From NCBI GenBank assembly GCA_020881915.1, contig JAJFPB010000010.1:2128825-2192824 (forward strand): a DNA stretch of 64,000 bases, given 5' to 3'. The notes below the pieces were generated by a model. It had not been told where the DNA came from. It worked only from the letters and a program-made list of their open reading frames with translations, and did not search any database. Shown here piece after piece: positions 33,417-46,428 of the stretch. Both the position numbers and the translations under genes were made by a program. How positions within the stretch are numbered: position 1 is the first letter of the stretch; each line of letters opens with the position of its first letter. The DNA comes from Paramyrothecium sp. XJ0827 (taxonomy: Eukaryota > Ascomycota > Sordariomycetes > Hypocreales > Stachybotryaceae).

Positions 33417-36400
33417 ATGGCGCCGCTGCCCATCAAGTTTCAGGAGCTGGTCCAGCTCGGCACCGTGGGCGTGGACGCGCAATCCATCGGCTTCAACTCC
33501 TGCGTAAGCCCAACCCCCAATTGATCCCCTTCGCCTCCCCGTTTTCTTCCCAGAGCTGACAATTGCCCTTTTGCTGTGCAGACGCTAGAATCCGACCACT
33601 ACATATGCATCCGAGAGAAGAAGAATGAGGCCGCATCACCCGAGGTTGTCATCATAGAGCTCAAGAATGGCAACAATGTCACACGTCGCCCTATCAAGGC
33701 TGACAGTGCCATTATGCACTGGAACCGCCAGATCATTGCGCTCAAGGCTCAATCCAGGACGCTCCAGATCTTCGACCTCGAGCAGAAGAAGAAGCTCAAG
33801 GCCTGTACAATGAATGAGGATGTCCAGTTCTGGAAGTGGGTCAGCGAGTCTACCATCGGTCTGGTTACCACGAGCAGTGTCTACCACTGGGATATTTACG
33901 ATGCCGGCCAGGACGCTCCTGTTAAGGTCTTTGAGCGCAATGCCAACTTGAATGTGCGTTTCCACACTTCTTCCCTCTCACAATTTCCTAACCGCAAGAC
34001 AGGGTTGCCAAATTATCAGCTACCGAGTCAACGATGATGGGAAGTGGATGGTTGTTGTCGGCATCTCCTCCCAGCAGGGCCGTGTCGTCGGAGCCATGCA
34101 GCTATATTCCAAGGACAGGGGGATCAGCCAGGCAATTGAGGGTCACGCTGCTGCCTTTGGCACGTTGAGGCTGGAGGGCGCTCCTCAGGACACTCGGCTC
34201 TTCAGCTTTGCTGTGCGAACCGCAACCGGTGCCAAACTTCACATCGTTGAGGTCGATCACGCCGAGTCGAACCCGGTCTTTCAGAAGAAGGCTGTGGATA
34301 TCTTCTTCCCTCCCGAAGCCACAAACGACTTCCCAGTCGCGCTACAGATTTCACAAAAATACGGAGTCATCTTCATGGTGACCAAGTACGGCTTCATTCA
34401 CCTTTACGACCTCGAGACCGGTACGCTCATCTTCATGAACCGAATCTCGAGCGAGACCATCTTCACGACTTGCCTCGATACCGAGCTGGCTGGTATCGTC
34501 GCCATCAACAGAAAAGGTCAGGTGCTCTTTGTCACTGTCGATGAGACAACCGCCATTCCCTATCTGTTGCAAAACCCGGCCAACACAGAGATTGCCATCA
34601 AATTGGCCTCCAGGGCTGGCCTCCCAGGTGCCGACAACCTCTATGCCAAGCAGTTCGATCAGCTGTTCAACTCTGGAAACTATCTCGAAGCCGCCAAGAT
34701 TGCAGCCAACTCACCTCGCGGGTTTCTACGAACCCCGGCCACAATTGAGAAGTTCAAACAGCTCCCCGCCCAACCTGGTCAGATGGCCATGACGCTCCAG
34801 TACTTTGGAATGCTCTTGGATAAGGGTGCGCTCAATCAACATGAAACTCTTGAACTCGCCCAGCCCGTTTTGACACAGAACCGAAAGCACCTACTGGAGA
34901 AGTGGCTCAAAGAGGGCAAGCTGGACTGCTCCGAGCAGCTTGGTGACATGGTTCGACCTCACGATGTGAATATGGCGCTCACCATCTACCTCAAGGCCAA
35001 CGTTCCTCACAAGGTTGTTGCCGGCTTCGCTGAGACTGGTCAGTTTGACAAGATCCTGCCATACTCTGCGCAGACCGGTTACCAGCCAGATTACATCCAG
35101 CTCCTGCAGCACATTATCCGTGTCAACCCCGATAAGGGCACCGAGTTTGCTACGGCCCTCGCCAACAACGAACAAGGATCTTTGGTGGATTTCGAACGTG
35201 TCTGCGATATCTTCCAGTCCCAAGGTATGATTCAGCAAGCAACGGCGTTCCTCCTGGATGCGTTGAAGGAGAACAAGCCGGAACACGCGCGCCTCCAAAC
35301 TCGTCTGCTCGAGATGAACTTGCTCAACGCTCCTCAAGTCGCCGAGGCCATTCTTGGCAATGAGATGTTCACACACTTTGACAAGACACGCATTGCCCAG
35401 CTGTGTGAACAAGCAGGTCTGGCTCAAAAAGCTCTTGAGCTGTACGAGGACCCCGAGGCCGTCAAGCGTGTCATTATCAACATTCCTGGCTCTCCTAATT
35501 TCAACCCTGAATGGTTTGCAAACTATTTCGGCAAGCTCTCCGTGGAGCAGTCTCTGGACTGCCTGGATGCCATGATGAAGCACAACATCCGCCAGAACCT
35601 CCAGTCTGTTGTCAACATCGCCACCAAGTACTCTGAGCTGCTCGGTCCTGTGCGTCTCATTGATCTCTTTGAGAAGTACAAGACTGCTGAAGGACTGTTC
35701 TACTACCTGGGCAGCATCGTCAACCTTTCCGAGGATCCCGACGTCCACTTCAAGTACATTGAGTCGGCCACCAAGATGGGCCAGTTCAACGAGGTTGAGC
35801 GTATCTGCCGTGACAGCAATTTCTACAACCCAGAAAAGGTCAAGAATTTCCTGAAGGAAGCTAAGCTGGCTGAACAGCTCCCCCTCATCATCGTCTGCGA
35901 CCGGTTCAACTTCGTCCACGACCTGATTCTTTTCCTGTATCGCAACCAGCAATTCCAAGCCATTGAAGCTTACGTGCAGCGAGTTAACCCTTCGAGAACT
36001 CCTGCCGTCATTGGTGGCCTTCTGGATGTCGATTGTGACGAGAACATCATCAAGCAGCTCTTGAGCACTGTCAATGCTCAGGAGATCAACATCGACGAGC
36101 TCGTTTCAGAGGTCGAGTCTCGCAACCGTCTCAAGCTCCTGTTGCCCTTCCTCGAAGCTACCTTGCAAGCTGGAAATCAACAGCAAGGCGTTTACAACGC
36201 CTTGGCCAAGATCTATATTGACTCCAACAACAACCCTGAGAAGTTCCTCAAGGAAAATGACCAGTATGATACCCTCACTGTGGGCAAGTACTGCGAAAAG
36301 CGTGACCCCAACCTGGCATACATTGCCTACTCAAAGGGCCAGAACGACCTTGAGCTGGTCAATATTACCAACGAGAACTCAATGTACAGGGCCCAGGCTA

Positions 36401-38636
36401 GATACCTGCTCGAACGCGCGGACAACGAGCTTTGGCGCTTTGTGTTGAGCGAGAACAACATTCATCGTCGCTCAGTCGTTGATCAGGTCATCGCCACGGC
36501 TGTGCCGGAATCCAACGACCCCGCCAAGGTCTCAATTGCTGTGTCTTCCTTCCTGGAGAATGACCTTCCTCTCGAGCTGATCGAGCTTTTGGAGAAGATC
36601 GTTCTTGAGCCATCGCCGTTCAGTGATAATCAGAACCTCCAGAATCTGTTGATGTTCACCGCCGCCAAGGCCGATAAGGGCCGTGTTCTCGATTACATCC
36701 ACAAGCTTGACAACTATAACGCGGATGAAATTGCCACATCTTGCATAGAAGTCGGCTTGCACGAGGAGGCTTTCGAGATCTACAAGAAGGCGAACAACAA
36801 GTCTGCAGCTGTTGACGTTCTTGTTGATCACATTGTCAGCATTGACCGTGCCCAGGCTTACGCTGAGGAGGTTGACCTGCCAGAGGTGTGGAGCAAGGTC
36901 GCCAAGGCGCAGCTCGATGGCCTTCGTGTCACTGATGCTATCGAGTCGTATATTAAGGCCGAGGACCCCAAGAACTACAACGAAGTCATCGAAATCGCAA
37001 CTCATGCCGGAAAGAACGAGGATCTCGTCAAGTACCTGCGCATGGCCCGAAAGACCCTGCGGGAGCCAGCCATCGATACTGCTCTCGCCTTCTGCTACGC
37101 CCGACTGGGACAGCTTTCTGAACTTGAAGACTTCCTTCGCGCCACGAATGTCGCCAATATTGAGGAGTCGGGTGACAAGGCATACGAGGAGGGTCTGTTT
37201 GAAGCTTCAAAGATCTTCTACACCAGCATCTCCAACTGGGCCAAGCTCGCTACCACTCTTGTCCATCTGTCCGACTACCAGGCCGCGGTCGAATGCGCGC
37301 GCAAGGCCAATAACATCAAGGTTTGGAAGCAAGTGCACGAGGCTTGTGTTGTAAAGAAGGAGTTCCGTCTTGCTCAGATCTGCGGTTTGAACTTGATTGT
37401 TGACGCTGAAGAGCTTCAGGCTCTTGTCAAGGAGTACGAGCACAATGGCTACTTCGACGAGCTGATCAGCCTTCTCGAGCAAGGCCTGGGACTCGAACGT
37501 GCTCACATGGGCATGTTCACAGAGCTCGGCATTGCCTTGTCCAAGTACCACCCAGAGCGTGTCATGGAACACATCAAGCTCTTCTGGTCGCGCATGAACA
37601 TGCCCAAGATGATCCGCGCCTGCGAGGAAGCCAACCTCTGGCCTGAGCTCGTCTTCTGCTACTACCACTACGACGAATTTGACAATGCTGCTCTTGCTGT
37701 CATTGAGCGTCCCGAGAACTCCTGGGACCACCAGCAGTTCAAGGAGATTGTGGTCAAGGTTGCCAACCTGGAGATCTACTACCGGGCTATCAAGTTCTAC
37801 GTTGAGCAACACCCTTCACTGCTCACAGACCTCCTGTCAACTCTCACTGCCCGTGTGGATGTGAACCGTGTTGTCAAGATGTTCCAGAAGAACGACAGTC
37901 TGCCTCTGATTAAGCCATTCCTCCTGAACGTGCAATCTCAAAACAAGCGCATCGTGAATGAGGCTGTCAATGACCTCCTTATTGAGGAAGAAGACTACAA
38001 GACCCTCCGCGACTCGGTACAGAACTACGACAACTACGATGCTGTGGAACTTGCCGCTCGTCTCGAGAAGCACGATCTCATCTTCTTCCGCCAGATCGCA
38101 GCCAGCATCTACCGCAAGAATAAGCGATGGGAGAAATCAATTGCCCTCTCAAAGCAGGACAAGCTCTTCAAGGATGCCATCGAAACGGCTGCCATTTCAG
38201 CAAAGACAGACATCGTCGAGGACTTGCTCCGATACGTAAGTTGCCCGCCCCATACATTGGTAATTTCATTCATTGACAGAAAAAATAGTTCGTCGATATC
38301 GGCCACCGCGAGTGCTACACTGGAATGCTCTATGCTTGTAACGAGCTCATCCGACCAGATCTCATTCTGGAGCTCTCATGGCGTCACGGTCTCAATGATT
38401 TCACCATGCCTTACATGATTAACATGCTTGCCCAGCAGACCAAGGAGATTGCCATCTTGAAGGCGGACAATGAGACTCGCAAGGCCAAGGAGAAGGAGCA
38501 CGAGAAGACGGAGGACAACACTCCTATTCTGGGCGGCAGTCGTCTGATGATTACAGCAGGGCCCGGCGGCGCTTCACCAGCTCCTTATGGTCAAACCAAT
38601 GGCTTCGCGCCGCAGCCCACCGGCTACGGCTACTAG
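33417..38636 (+). CDS. CHC1: Clathrin heavy chain
   Basis: Exons 33417-33503, 33582-33953, 34003-38235 and 38289-38636 encode 1679 residues, the usual length. It forms the triskelion of clathrin coats on the plasma membrane and trans-Golgi. The N-terminal seven-blade propeller is recognisable (MAPLPIKFQE, SDHYICIREKK, VKVFERNANLNGCQIISY). It is followed by the long run of alpha-helical clathrin repeats, with segments such as SPNFNPEWFANYFGKLSVEQ, DRFNFVHDLILFLYRN, YCEKRDPNLAYIAYSKG and ELGIALSKYHPERVMEHIKLFW. The trimerisation region (ELSWRHGLNDFTMPYMINML) and a Gly/Pro/Tyr-rich tail end the protein. All splice junctions keep frame. The large exon 3 is over 4.2 kb. It converges with the dipeptidyl aminopeptidase gene on the other strand. 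Confidence 0.98.
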
Positions 38637-39148
38637 ATGCAGGCACCCGTGTGGTGCTGGCTCCCCACAAGCAGCATGCCGAGGTTGACCGCCTGCTGGG
38701 GCTCATCTGACGTGGCTAAGCATACATCGTCGGGGATCCCAGTTTTTCACAAGGGGCCAAGAGGAGATTCGGCAATTGAAATGGGCTTTTGATCTGTAAT
38801 GAAGTGGCGCTTCCTATGGTATGGAGGCGAAATGGTTCGGTCAGGTCTCCAGGTATTTAGCTTTGCTGATGAGTCGAACAGACGACTCATCTCTCAAGTA
38901 GATTGTCTGTACCAATTCGGATGGGAAGTAGATTTGGGGCCATTATCAGATTCTGTTCGAAAAGTGCGGAGGGCCTGGCGAGGTCGCATTCGATTGTACG
39001 TGTATGATAAATTCATCTTGTTTTAATGCACATATGAAGACGCTTCTGCTTGCAATTGCCACGAACGCCCGACCTGTCCCTATAACCAGTCTCCCAAGTT
39101 GTACAAGAGGCTACAAACAATACAAACACAATGACGTGGAACAAATTC
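38637..39148. other. Convergent intergenic region
   Basis: About 0.5 kb between the 3' ends of clathrin heavy chain and the aminopeptidase. No gene is seen. It should contain both polyadenylation regions. Confidence 0.55.
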
Positions 39149-42075
39149 TCACTGCTTTCCGCCGGCTATCGCCCTTCTCATGTTGGCAGTATCCTTTCTG
39201 GCTTGGCTGTGATTGGGCTTTGGATGGGCCACTTTGAGCCATTCACCATTGAAAGCATTGATAAGCCAGTTGTTCAGCTCTAGTAAGTTCATCAGTTAGT
39301 ACGCAGGAATCTCGAGACACAAGCTTAGCCACAATGGGCAAAAGGGGGATCCATACTGTCGTATACTATGCGATTGCCGTTATGGAAGTAGATGCTGTGA
39401 TCGCTGTCAGGGAAGACGTGAACGTCGTAATTCTCAACGCCAGCGAGATCCAGCTCATCGAGGAGCGTCAAGGAGTTTTGGAAATGGACGTTATCGTCGG
39501 AAACCTTGGAGACTTGCATTAGAGACAGGGTGTCACATGAATATGGCAGTACGGGTAACGGCTGCAAACTTACTCCGTGCATGAGAAGAAACCGCTTGTT
39601 CTGGCCCAAGGCCGTTGCGTTCGCAATCATCGACGCATCGTAGCCATCATCATTGACCTGAGGGGTGCGCATGTAACGCTCCGTATAAATACTATCGTAG
39701 TACCTCCAGTCAACCACAGGTGCGACAGCCATGCCGTAGGAAAAGGTGCGCCCGGCGTCCTGCTCGAGGGTCTTGAGGGTCGCGAAGCCGCCGTAGGACC
39801 AGCCCCAGATGGCCAGGCGGGCGGGGTCGACGTATTTGAGGGAGGCGAAGTGGCGGGCAGCGGCAATGTGGTCCTGGGCTTCGAGAACGCCAAGCTGGGA
39901 GCGGACGACAACGCGGTGACGACGGCCGAGGAAGCCAGTGCCGCGTGGGTCGACGGTGACGACGATGTAGCCGAGAGCGGAGGCGACGTAGGCCTGGAAG
40001 TCGACGGAGAACCTCTTGGTAACAGTCTGCGAGCCTGGGCCGGAATAGTGGTAAAACAGGACAGGGTACTTTTTGTGCGGGTCAAAGTGCGGCGGGCGGC
40101 GTTCTACGTAGTTCACCGTGACAAGGTCCCCCAGGTCAAGAGTGCCGTACTTGAGGATTGGCAGCTCGTGCTTCTTGGCGCGGTCAGCCAGCGCCGCGTT
40201 ATCCTCAACGACGTGCTCGTAGTCGGCTTTGGTGGATGGGGTTGAAACGACTTTCTGGTAAGGGATCCTGGGGCCGTTGTAGGACAGAAGGACGAAGCCT
40301 GCGCCGGATGAGAAGGATGCGGAGTAGTACGCTTCGGCCGACGTGTCCGTCAGTGGCTTCAGATCTGAGCCGTCCAGTTTGACAGAGTAGACGTGGCGCT
40401 GGATGGAAGATTCCTTGGTGCCGGTGAAATACACGAGGTTATTAACGAAGTCAACGGCGGCTGGGGCATTGTCAACCTCCCAGTCACCCGACGTAAGCAT
40501 GATGGGCTCGGGGTTATCGAGCGGAGTGAAATAGGCCAAGTGCTCATAGCCCTTGTGTATGAACGTGTCAACGTAGCCGTCGTCGTCACGGCCGTTGTCA
40601 GGGTCTGCAGGGACATAAGTCATCTTGTGGGAGATCTCAAACCAGCCGCCATCTATCTCGCCGACGTTGATGGTATTGAGTGTCTTGCCCTTCCGTGTAC
40701 CAAGGTCAATGAGGACAATCCTAAGGATGTCGCTGATGCGGTTCGTCTCTTTGACAATGACCTTGTCGCCGGTCCAGAGCACGTAGTTGATGATACGGTC
40801 GTCGTCTGCAAACTGATCTTCGAGTGGGACGGAGAATATCTCATCCTTGGCAACGTCGTAATACTGAAGATCAACGACAGGGTTGTGCGCCCCAGGTCTC
40901 GGATACTTGATCTGTCGAACCTCGGGGTAGGTCTCTTCACCCCTGGTGGGCGCCTCTCCACTCGGACGCGACAGGAAGTAAGGAATAGGGAATTCGGGAA
41001 CACCAGTCTCGTTTGTCCGGAGAAAGGTCAGATATTTTCCATCATCCGACCACCAGGTAGCGCTGCGCCCACTGAAAACCTCCTCCTCGTAGACCCAATC
41101 AGGGATGCCATAGAAGTACTCTGGTCCACCATCCTTCGTGACCTGTATGAGCTTCTTGTCCCCGGTGAGCTTGCGGATGTACATGTTATTATCCTGCACA
41201 AAGGCGATGGCATCGCTCCGAGGACTCCAGGTTGCCAGCTGAACCCTGGCGTCGTCGTCGCTGGGAACCAACGCCTCCACTTGCTGCGTCTCGACATCGA
41301 AGATGTAGTAGATTGCCGTGAAGGAATGGCGCCAGTTCTTCTTCTTCTCGACACCTATGAGGACTTTCTTCAGGTCCGGGCTTGGCTCGACAAATTGTGG
41401 CTGCATTGGTCTTCCCGCGTAGACAAAGTGACGGTCCTTCATGAGGGTACGCGTCTTTGAAAGTACTGTGCTTGATTCGTCTGTTGTGGAGCTTTCCTTA
41501 TTGACCCGGACGTCCTCAACCACCAAGTAATCCTTACCATCGGCATCCCATTCGAGCAGAAGACCATCTTCGCCCTCTGGACCTGCAACCCAACGAATGG
41601 ACTGCGAGTTTGGACGCCAAAGGCCGTTATGCAGTTGGTCCAGGGTAACGGACTTGCCTGAGCCACGCGACCCTGCGTCCGGGTCGTGTTCGTTGTCACT
41701 CGCGTGCTTGTAGGAGCCGGAGTTGACGAAGACGCCGAGAGCGATTAGCCAGCCGCTGACAAACACCACGCCCACTGCGATCAGAATGCGCCGAAGCTTC
41801 CTATCCATTCCCATGCGCTGGGGAGGCGGGGTGTTGTCTGGAAGGAAAGGACCCGTCTCCGGGTCGTTGGTGAAATCGTCATCTTCCTCTTTGAGTGGAT
41901 CATCGTTCTCGACATCGGTATAGCCTGGCTTCTTTCTCGAGCTTCGCTTGCTACGTGGGCCCTTCTCAGTCTCCTCGTGTAGTCGATCGAACACAATACT
42001 GGTCGTGGAGACGGAGGACAACGTGTCCTGGGACGGCCGCGGCGAGCGTTCCGCGTCACGGCTATTTGGAGCCAT
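39149..42075 (-). CDS. Membrane-anchored dipeptidyl aminopeptidase (DPP IV family, S9B)
   Basis: Exons 39574-42075, 39357-39504 and 39149-39279 (minus) give 926 residues. The start at 42075 opens a charged cytosolic region and one membrane span near 97-117, so it is a type II membrane protein like yeast Ste13/Dap2, which removes X-Pro/X-Ala dipeptides in the Golgi or vacuole. A beta-propeller (about 150-620) precedes the hydrolase domain. The catalytic triad is Ser760 (GWSYGGF), Asp838 ([10 protein letters not shown]) and His870 (DSDHS). The last exon adds the conserved ending [17 protein letters not shown]. Reading through without splicing would replace it by an unrelated tail. The first intron is 69 nt and stop-free. 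The second has a TACTAAC branch site. Vacuolar versus Golgi location cannot be decided. Confidence 0.95.
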
Positions 42076-42670
42076 ATCGGCTGTTGGAGCGGCCGGTAGG
42101 TTGCGGCGCGGGGGGAATCGACGAGAAGAAACGACAGAAACTCGAGGAGTTGTCTGGATGTACTTATTTCATGGCTCCTTGATCCCAATTGCTCACCAAA
42201 TCGAGGTGCAGACGAGGGGGGTGCGGAAGATGGCGATCAAGGTTACTGCTTTGGGGTGACAATAGATGCACGATAAGCTGCTAGTTAAAGTACGGCAGGT
42301 TGCCGGCAGGTACGTGATGATTGCTGTTGGCTCGTGCTTGATCCAGTAAAGGCTCCCCCGGCCCAGGGGCCCCACAGCCAGACATCGGCCGCCCACCACG
42401 GCGCCATCCAGGTAAAGCTGCCCCCCCCTCCAGCAAGGTATCTGCCTGCCTGGAGCCAGTGGAGGTGAGGTACTCGAGGTACCCACCTTACGGAGCGACC
42501 GGCCACGGCTCAAGGTAACTCCGTCCTACCTTTCCGCCCCGCATTGGACAGTGAGGTACGACGTAACCACCATCGTAGCACCTGGAGCTCGACCGAGCAC
42601 CCTGAATCTCTGGCCTCGACTGCTCAACCCCCACCAACCTCCCCCCTTGTGATTGCACATTCGCACAATC
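42076..42670. other. Divergent promoter region (aminopeptidase / ARPC4)
   Basis: About 0.6 kb between two divergent starts. It includes an ACCTAAGG-like block near 42461-42492 and a run of eight C near 42421. No gene is supported. Confidence 0.55.
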
Positions 42671-43342
42671 ATGGTATGCATTGGAATCGACACGCCCTTT
42701 GGCCGAAGCGACTGCTGACAATGCCAACAGTCGAACCTGCGATCATACCGAAACGCCGTCCGCGCGTCCCTCATCGCATCTCTGTGCCTCAGCGACTTTG
42801 CGTCGCAGATCTCCGAACGCCACAATGTCCCCGAAGTCGAGGCCAGAACATCCCCCGAGGTCCTCCTCAACAACCTCACCATTGCCCGTAACCACGAGGA
42901 GCGCGTCCTGATCGAGCCGAGCGTCAACAGTGTGCGGGTCAGCATCAGGGTCAAGCAGGCTGACGAGACCGAGGAGATCCTGATGCACAAGTTCTCTAAG
43001 TTCCTGAGCCAACGCGCCGAGCAATTCTTCGTGCTGCGACGGAAGCCAATCCAGGGTTATGACATCTCCTTCCTCATCACCAACCGCCATACGGAAGAGC
43101 TGCTCAAGCACAAGCTGGTGGATTTCGTGATAGAGTTCATGGAGGAGGTTGACAAGGAGATCTCCGAGTTGAAGCTTTTCGTACGTTTGCTTCCATCCAG
43201 GCAATCCTTGGAGTACACGGCTGACGTTTTTTCGCATAGCTCAATGCGAGGGCACGATTTGTTGCAGAGACCTTCTTGGCGCAGGTAGGTCACCGGCGAA
43301 TCGCGGGTGTGAGCTTGAGCTGACAATCTCTAGTTCGATTAA
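42671..43342 (+). CDS. ARC19: Arp2/3 complex subunit 4 (p20-ARC)
   Basis: Four exons: 42671-42673, 42731-43180, 43240-43284 and 43334-43342, giving 168 residues, the exact usual length of ARPC4. The first exon is the ATG alone, with the intron donor directly after it. The last exon carries only Phe, Asp and the stop. The protein reads [20 protein letters not shown], then [21 protein letters not shown]-like [40 protein letters not shown] and [20 protein letters not shown]. It ends [21 protein letters not shown]4 forms the core of the complex with ARPC2 and supports branched-actin nucleation at endocytic sites and hyphal tips. All three introns are supported because each join restores an invariant motif. 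Confidence 0.97.
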
Positions 43343-44355
43343 GTGAAGCCGGTTTTGGAGGCGTATGACCAACGACGACAATGACAATAAGAAGGGTGCG
43401 GAGCGACGGTCGTTTCGCGCAAGCAAGTGTTGGTTGAATCTGTTTGACCTATATCATAGGGAACATCACCATCAGTGAGCCCCCAGATTCGGTCGAACCG
43501 AATGGTGGCCGTGCAAAAGCCGCAGCACTACTGTTGCGCAATTGGGGTGCTTTGGCGGTTCGGCAAAATGTACCAAGGGGTGGTATCGCTGTGGGCGCCA
43601 GATGCAGGCGGGAGGTGCCTTGTGTCTTGTGACTTACTTCGGATCCCCAAAAAGTACAATCTGTTACTAGATCCAGAAATTCGGTGGGATACATTGGCGT
43701 AGAGCGAGCATCATGACACGTGTACCTTGGTAGAATCTGCTAAGGTTTACAAATGTCAATCATCATTTCCAATTAGGTTGATCCGATAAAGTTGGTGATG
43801 CTCGTACTACGTTTGCGGTCTCGTTCTGAAGTATTGATTTATATTGTAAGACTAATAGGTTCCGCCTATCTATTGGCTACCAGCATCATCGTATCCATCC
43901 ACGCTGCAACCCACGTCGCTGAAAAAGGTCATACATTGCTAGTTGGACAATCAAAAGATAGACTATATACCTATTAAACCGAACCAATAAGCCACGGGCT
44001 CTTCAGACACCAGTCATATCTTGGGATCCATCTTAGTAGATCTCTGCACGAAGATAGAGACAATATCTTGATAGTATCGAACCAACTAGCAACACAAAGG
44101 TGGCTTACAAGCATTTCATACTCTGGTTCCAACGCAAATGGTTGCGTAGCAGCTTCAGATTACTGTTAAAACAGGACCTTGACGGCATCTTCCATCCCCG
44201 GATTTCAGATAACACTAAGGTTTGCTGTGTGTACTTGCGACAAAGTTGAAGATTTCTTTCGGCACTACTTGGAGCTAAGCAGCTCAGAAGTATTTATAAG
44301 AACAATAAAGATCTATCAAATCTGCATTTGCGTATCAACGAAGGAGCTCCGTTGA
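43343..44355. other. AT-rich intergenic region
   Basis: About 1 kb with no supported gene. A short hairpin (ATTCGG / CCGAAT, five-base loop) lies near 43485-43502, behind the ARPC4 stop. The 43730-44330 part is AT-rich and could be decayed repeat DNA. The 3' end of the next minus-strand gene is included. Confidence 0.45.
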
Positions 44356-46428
44356 TCACGCACGGCAAAGCTTCCCGTCTTCCCTCACAGACCACCCTTC
44401 ACTTCCCACGCAGCTGAGACACCAAAGTAACGAGTTGGGGTCATATTTCTGTTTTATACTTTTCAATCTCTCATAGTTGCCGGCCCAGAAAGTGTGTTGG
44501 AAGTCTGGGTCAAAGGGATCCGCCTGACACTGTTAGCACTAGACGAATCTGGTCGCCGCGGGCGTGGGGGTATCGCTCACCTCGTTCAAGTAGGCGCCGC
44601 TATCCGGAGCAAGATCTTTTAGGATGGGAAGCCTCTTGTAAGTCATGTGGTGGTAGATCTGCTCTTGCTTTGATCTGTCGGTGTAGTCAACAAAAGGATC
44701 GATGACCACCAAGTGGGTGACGGCCTTCCGCCACGCCGGGGTCATGGAAATGTTTAAGCCAGCGTTTTTGCTATTGGCAATCATGTGTCCGATCAAAATC
44801 ACCGGCGTGCCATCGTCTCTAGGAGCTGTGATGTTGTGGAAGGCCTGAGCCAAACGATCAACATCTTGAAGAGATTCGGCTGGAAGGAGTCGCGATCCAA
44901 AGCCCGAGCCGCCGTCTGCAACGGGCTCAAATCCAATGTACGAATCCCAAGCATCGTAAAAGTTGGGATAGTTTGAGATTGTGTTCCGGTAGCCAACCTT
45001 TGTTGGATCCTGGTCGAGCTTGCGTTTGATTGGCTCGAACAGAGCTTCCACGGTACCGTTTGGTTTATCGTAAGCAAGAAATCCCCACGCCATAGTCAGC
45101 TCGCCGGTCAATGCGGCGGGTATAATTGCGTAGTATCCCTGGAGTCCTCCTTCTTTCAGGCGAGGCATTTCCGAGTGCAAGTAGGCAATCATTCGCCACT
45201 TGTCGGCTTCATTGGATGAATAGAACTGGGCGCCGAATTCCATCGTCGTGGTCTTCGGAGATGGGAAGGCTTTCATGACGACCTCAAGAATTACTCCGAA
45301 GGTGCCGCCGCCGCCTCCTCTCACGGCCCAGAACAAGTCAGAGTGGTGGCAGGCATTTGCTGTCACGAGTTCGCCTTCAGGCGTAACCATTGTGACTTGC
45401 AGGAGATTATCGGCGCCCATACCGTACTCTGTCGAGAGCGGTCCGTGACCTGTTGCTTGTAAGTCTCCATTTGGTGCATCTATAGGGTCTTTGAGGGGAC
45501 AGAAAGGTCTCTCTTACCGCCTCCAGTGAACCAGCCGACCACGCCAACAGTTTGAGCTGAGCCACCCACAACAATGGCGTTGTGCTTGGCCAATTCCGAG
45601 TACACTGCTCTCATGCTTTCACCTGCACCCAGGGTCGCTGCCATGTGAGCATCTTCAGATGGGCAGCCTTTGGGCTGGAAGGTTTCATGAAATTTGATGC
45701 CACGATAGTTATTCGTATATACCCTACTCAAATTAGGACATGCAGAGAGTTGTGGGAAAAGGGGGTTGCGTCTTACGATAAACTTCCGAAGGCAGTGCTT
45801 CTGTGAGGAATGTCAGTTGAGCTGGACGAACTGTCTCGTGCCGATGCAAGCTGCTCACCTCCCCTGGAACGAGTGACCCGTGCTCTTGACGTTCAGACGC
45901 AGGTTATGTGCCCGAGCAAACTTGACAGCCTTTTGGACGTGCGATGGCTTAGTGGCATTGACTGCAAAGGCCGGGTATCCGCCAACGGTGCATCCCTTCG
46001 CACCAGCTTTGGGGTCACCGTTGACGCTCGTGCCATTGGGGTAGATTGGAGGGCACGGGTTTCCAGCCCAGATGGGAGCCCCGACACTTGTCGGGTCTCG
46101 CGAGTGGAAACTGGCGTCGTGCCAGCTGGAGAGCACCACCTTGCAAGCGGCTGGGTTGAAGTCAGGCTGGTCAGGGTAGCAGACAGAAGCGGGCGGCACG
46201 GTCCTAATGAGTCTGCCGGCGATGGACGAGTTCAGCCGCGAGAAGTCCTCATCCGAGGGCCAGCATGCGTCATGAGGGGTCTATTTCGATGTTTCTTTTA
46301 GAGTCTTCTCATCACAGGGATTAGGTTGGGCCCAGACGCACGCATTTGCAAGTTGAACATTTGGTGGAGGAGACGCTGGCAGCTAAAGCGCACAGCGCAA
46401 TGATGAGCGAGGTTTTCAGAGCAATCAT
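44356..46428 (-). CDS. Secreted FAD-linked oxidoreductase (BBE-like, isoamyl-alcohol-oxidase type)
   Basis: Six exons on minus, 46342-46428, 45859-46280, 45777-45800, 45518-45723, 44581-45449 and 44356-44523, encode 591 residues. A signal peptide (MIALKTSLIIALCALAASVSS) leads to a Cys-rich start (KCSTCKC, DACWPS). The PCMH FAD domain shows KSTGHSFQGRS with H165, the expected histidyl-FAD site. The position that is Cys in bicovalent enzymes is Ala234 in GGSAQTVG, so FAD should be single-linked. Later motifs are GGGHGPLS, then HHSDLFWAVRGGGGGTFGVI, and the BBE C-terminal domain ending with WAGNYERL...CLSCVGSEGW. Fungal relatives oxidise alcohols, sugars or secondary-metabolite intermediates. 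No metabolite cluster surrounds this gene, so a role in general extracellular oxidation is likelier. The 24-nt third exon is unusual. Confidence 0.93.

Noticed and set aside
34891..35958. 355-codon minus-strand frame inside clathrin heavy chain
   Set aside because: Antisense shadow of a highly conserved gene with biased codons; no family signature.
40393..41460. 355-codon plus-strand frame inside the aminopeptidase
   Set aside because: Antisense shadow. The opposite strand carries the propeller of a well-supported enzyme.
43485..43502. Inverted repeat ATTCGG/CCGAAT behind ARPC4 as a special element
   Set aside because: A six-base stem is too short to mean more than a chance hairpin or a minor 3' end structure.
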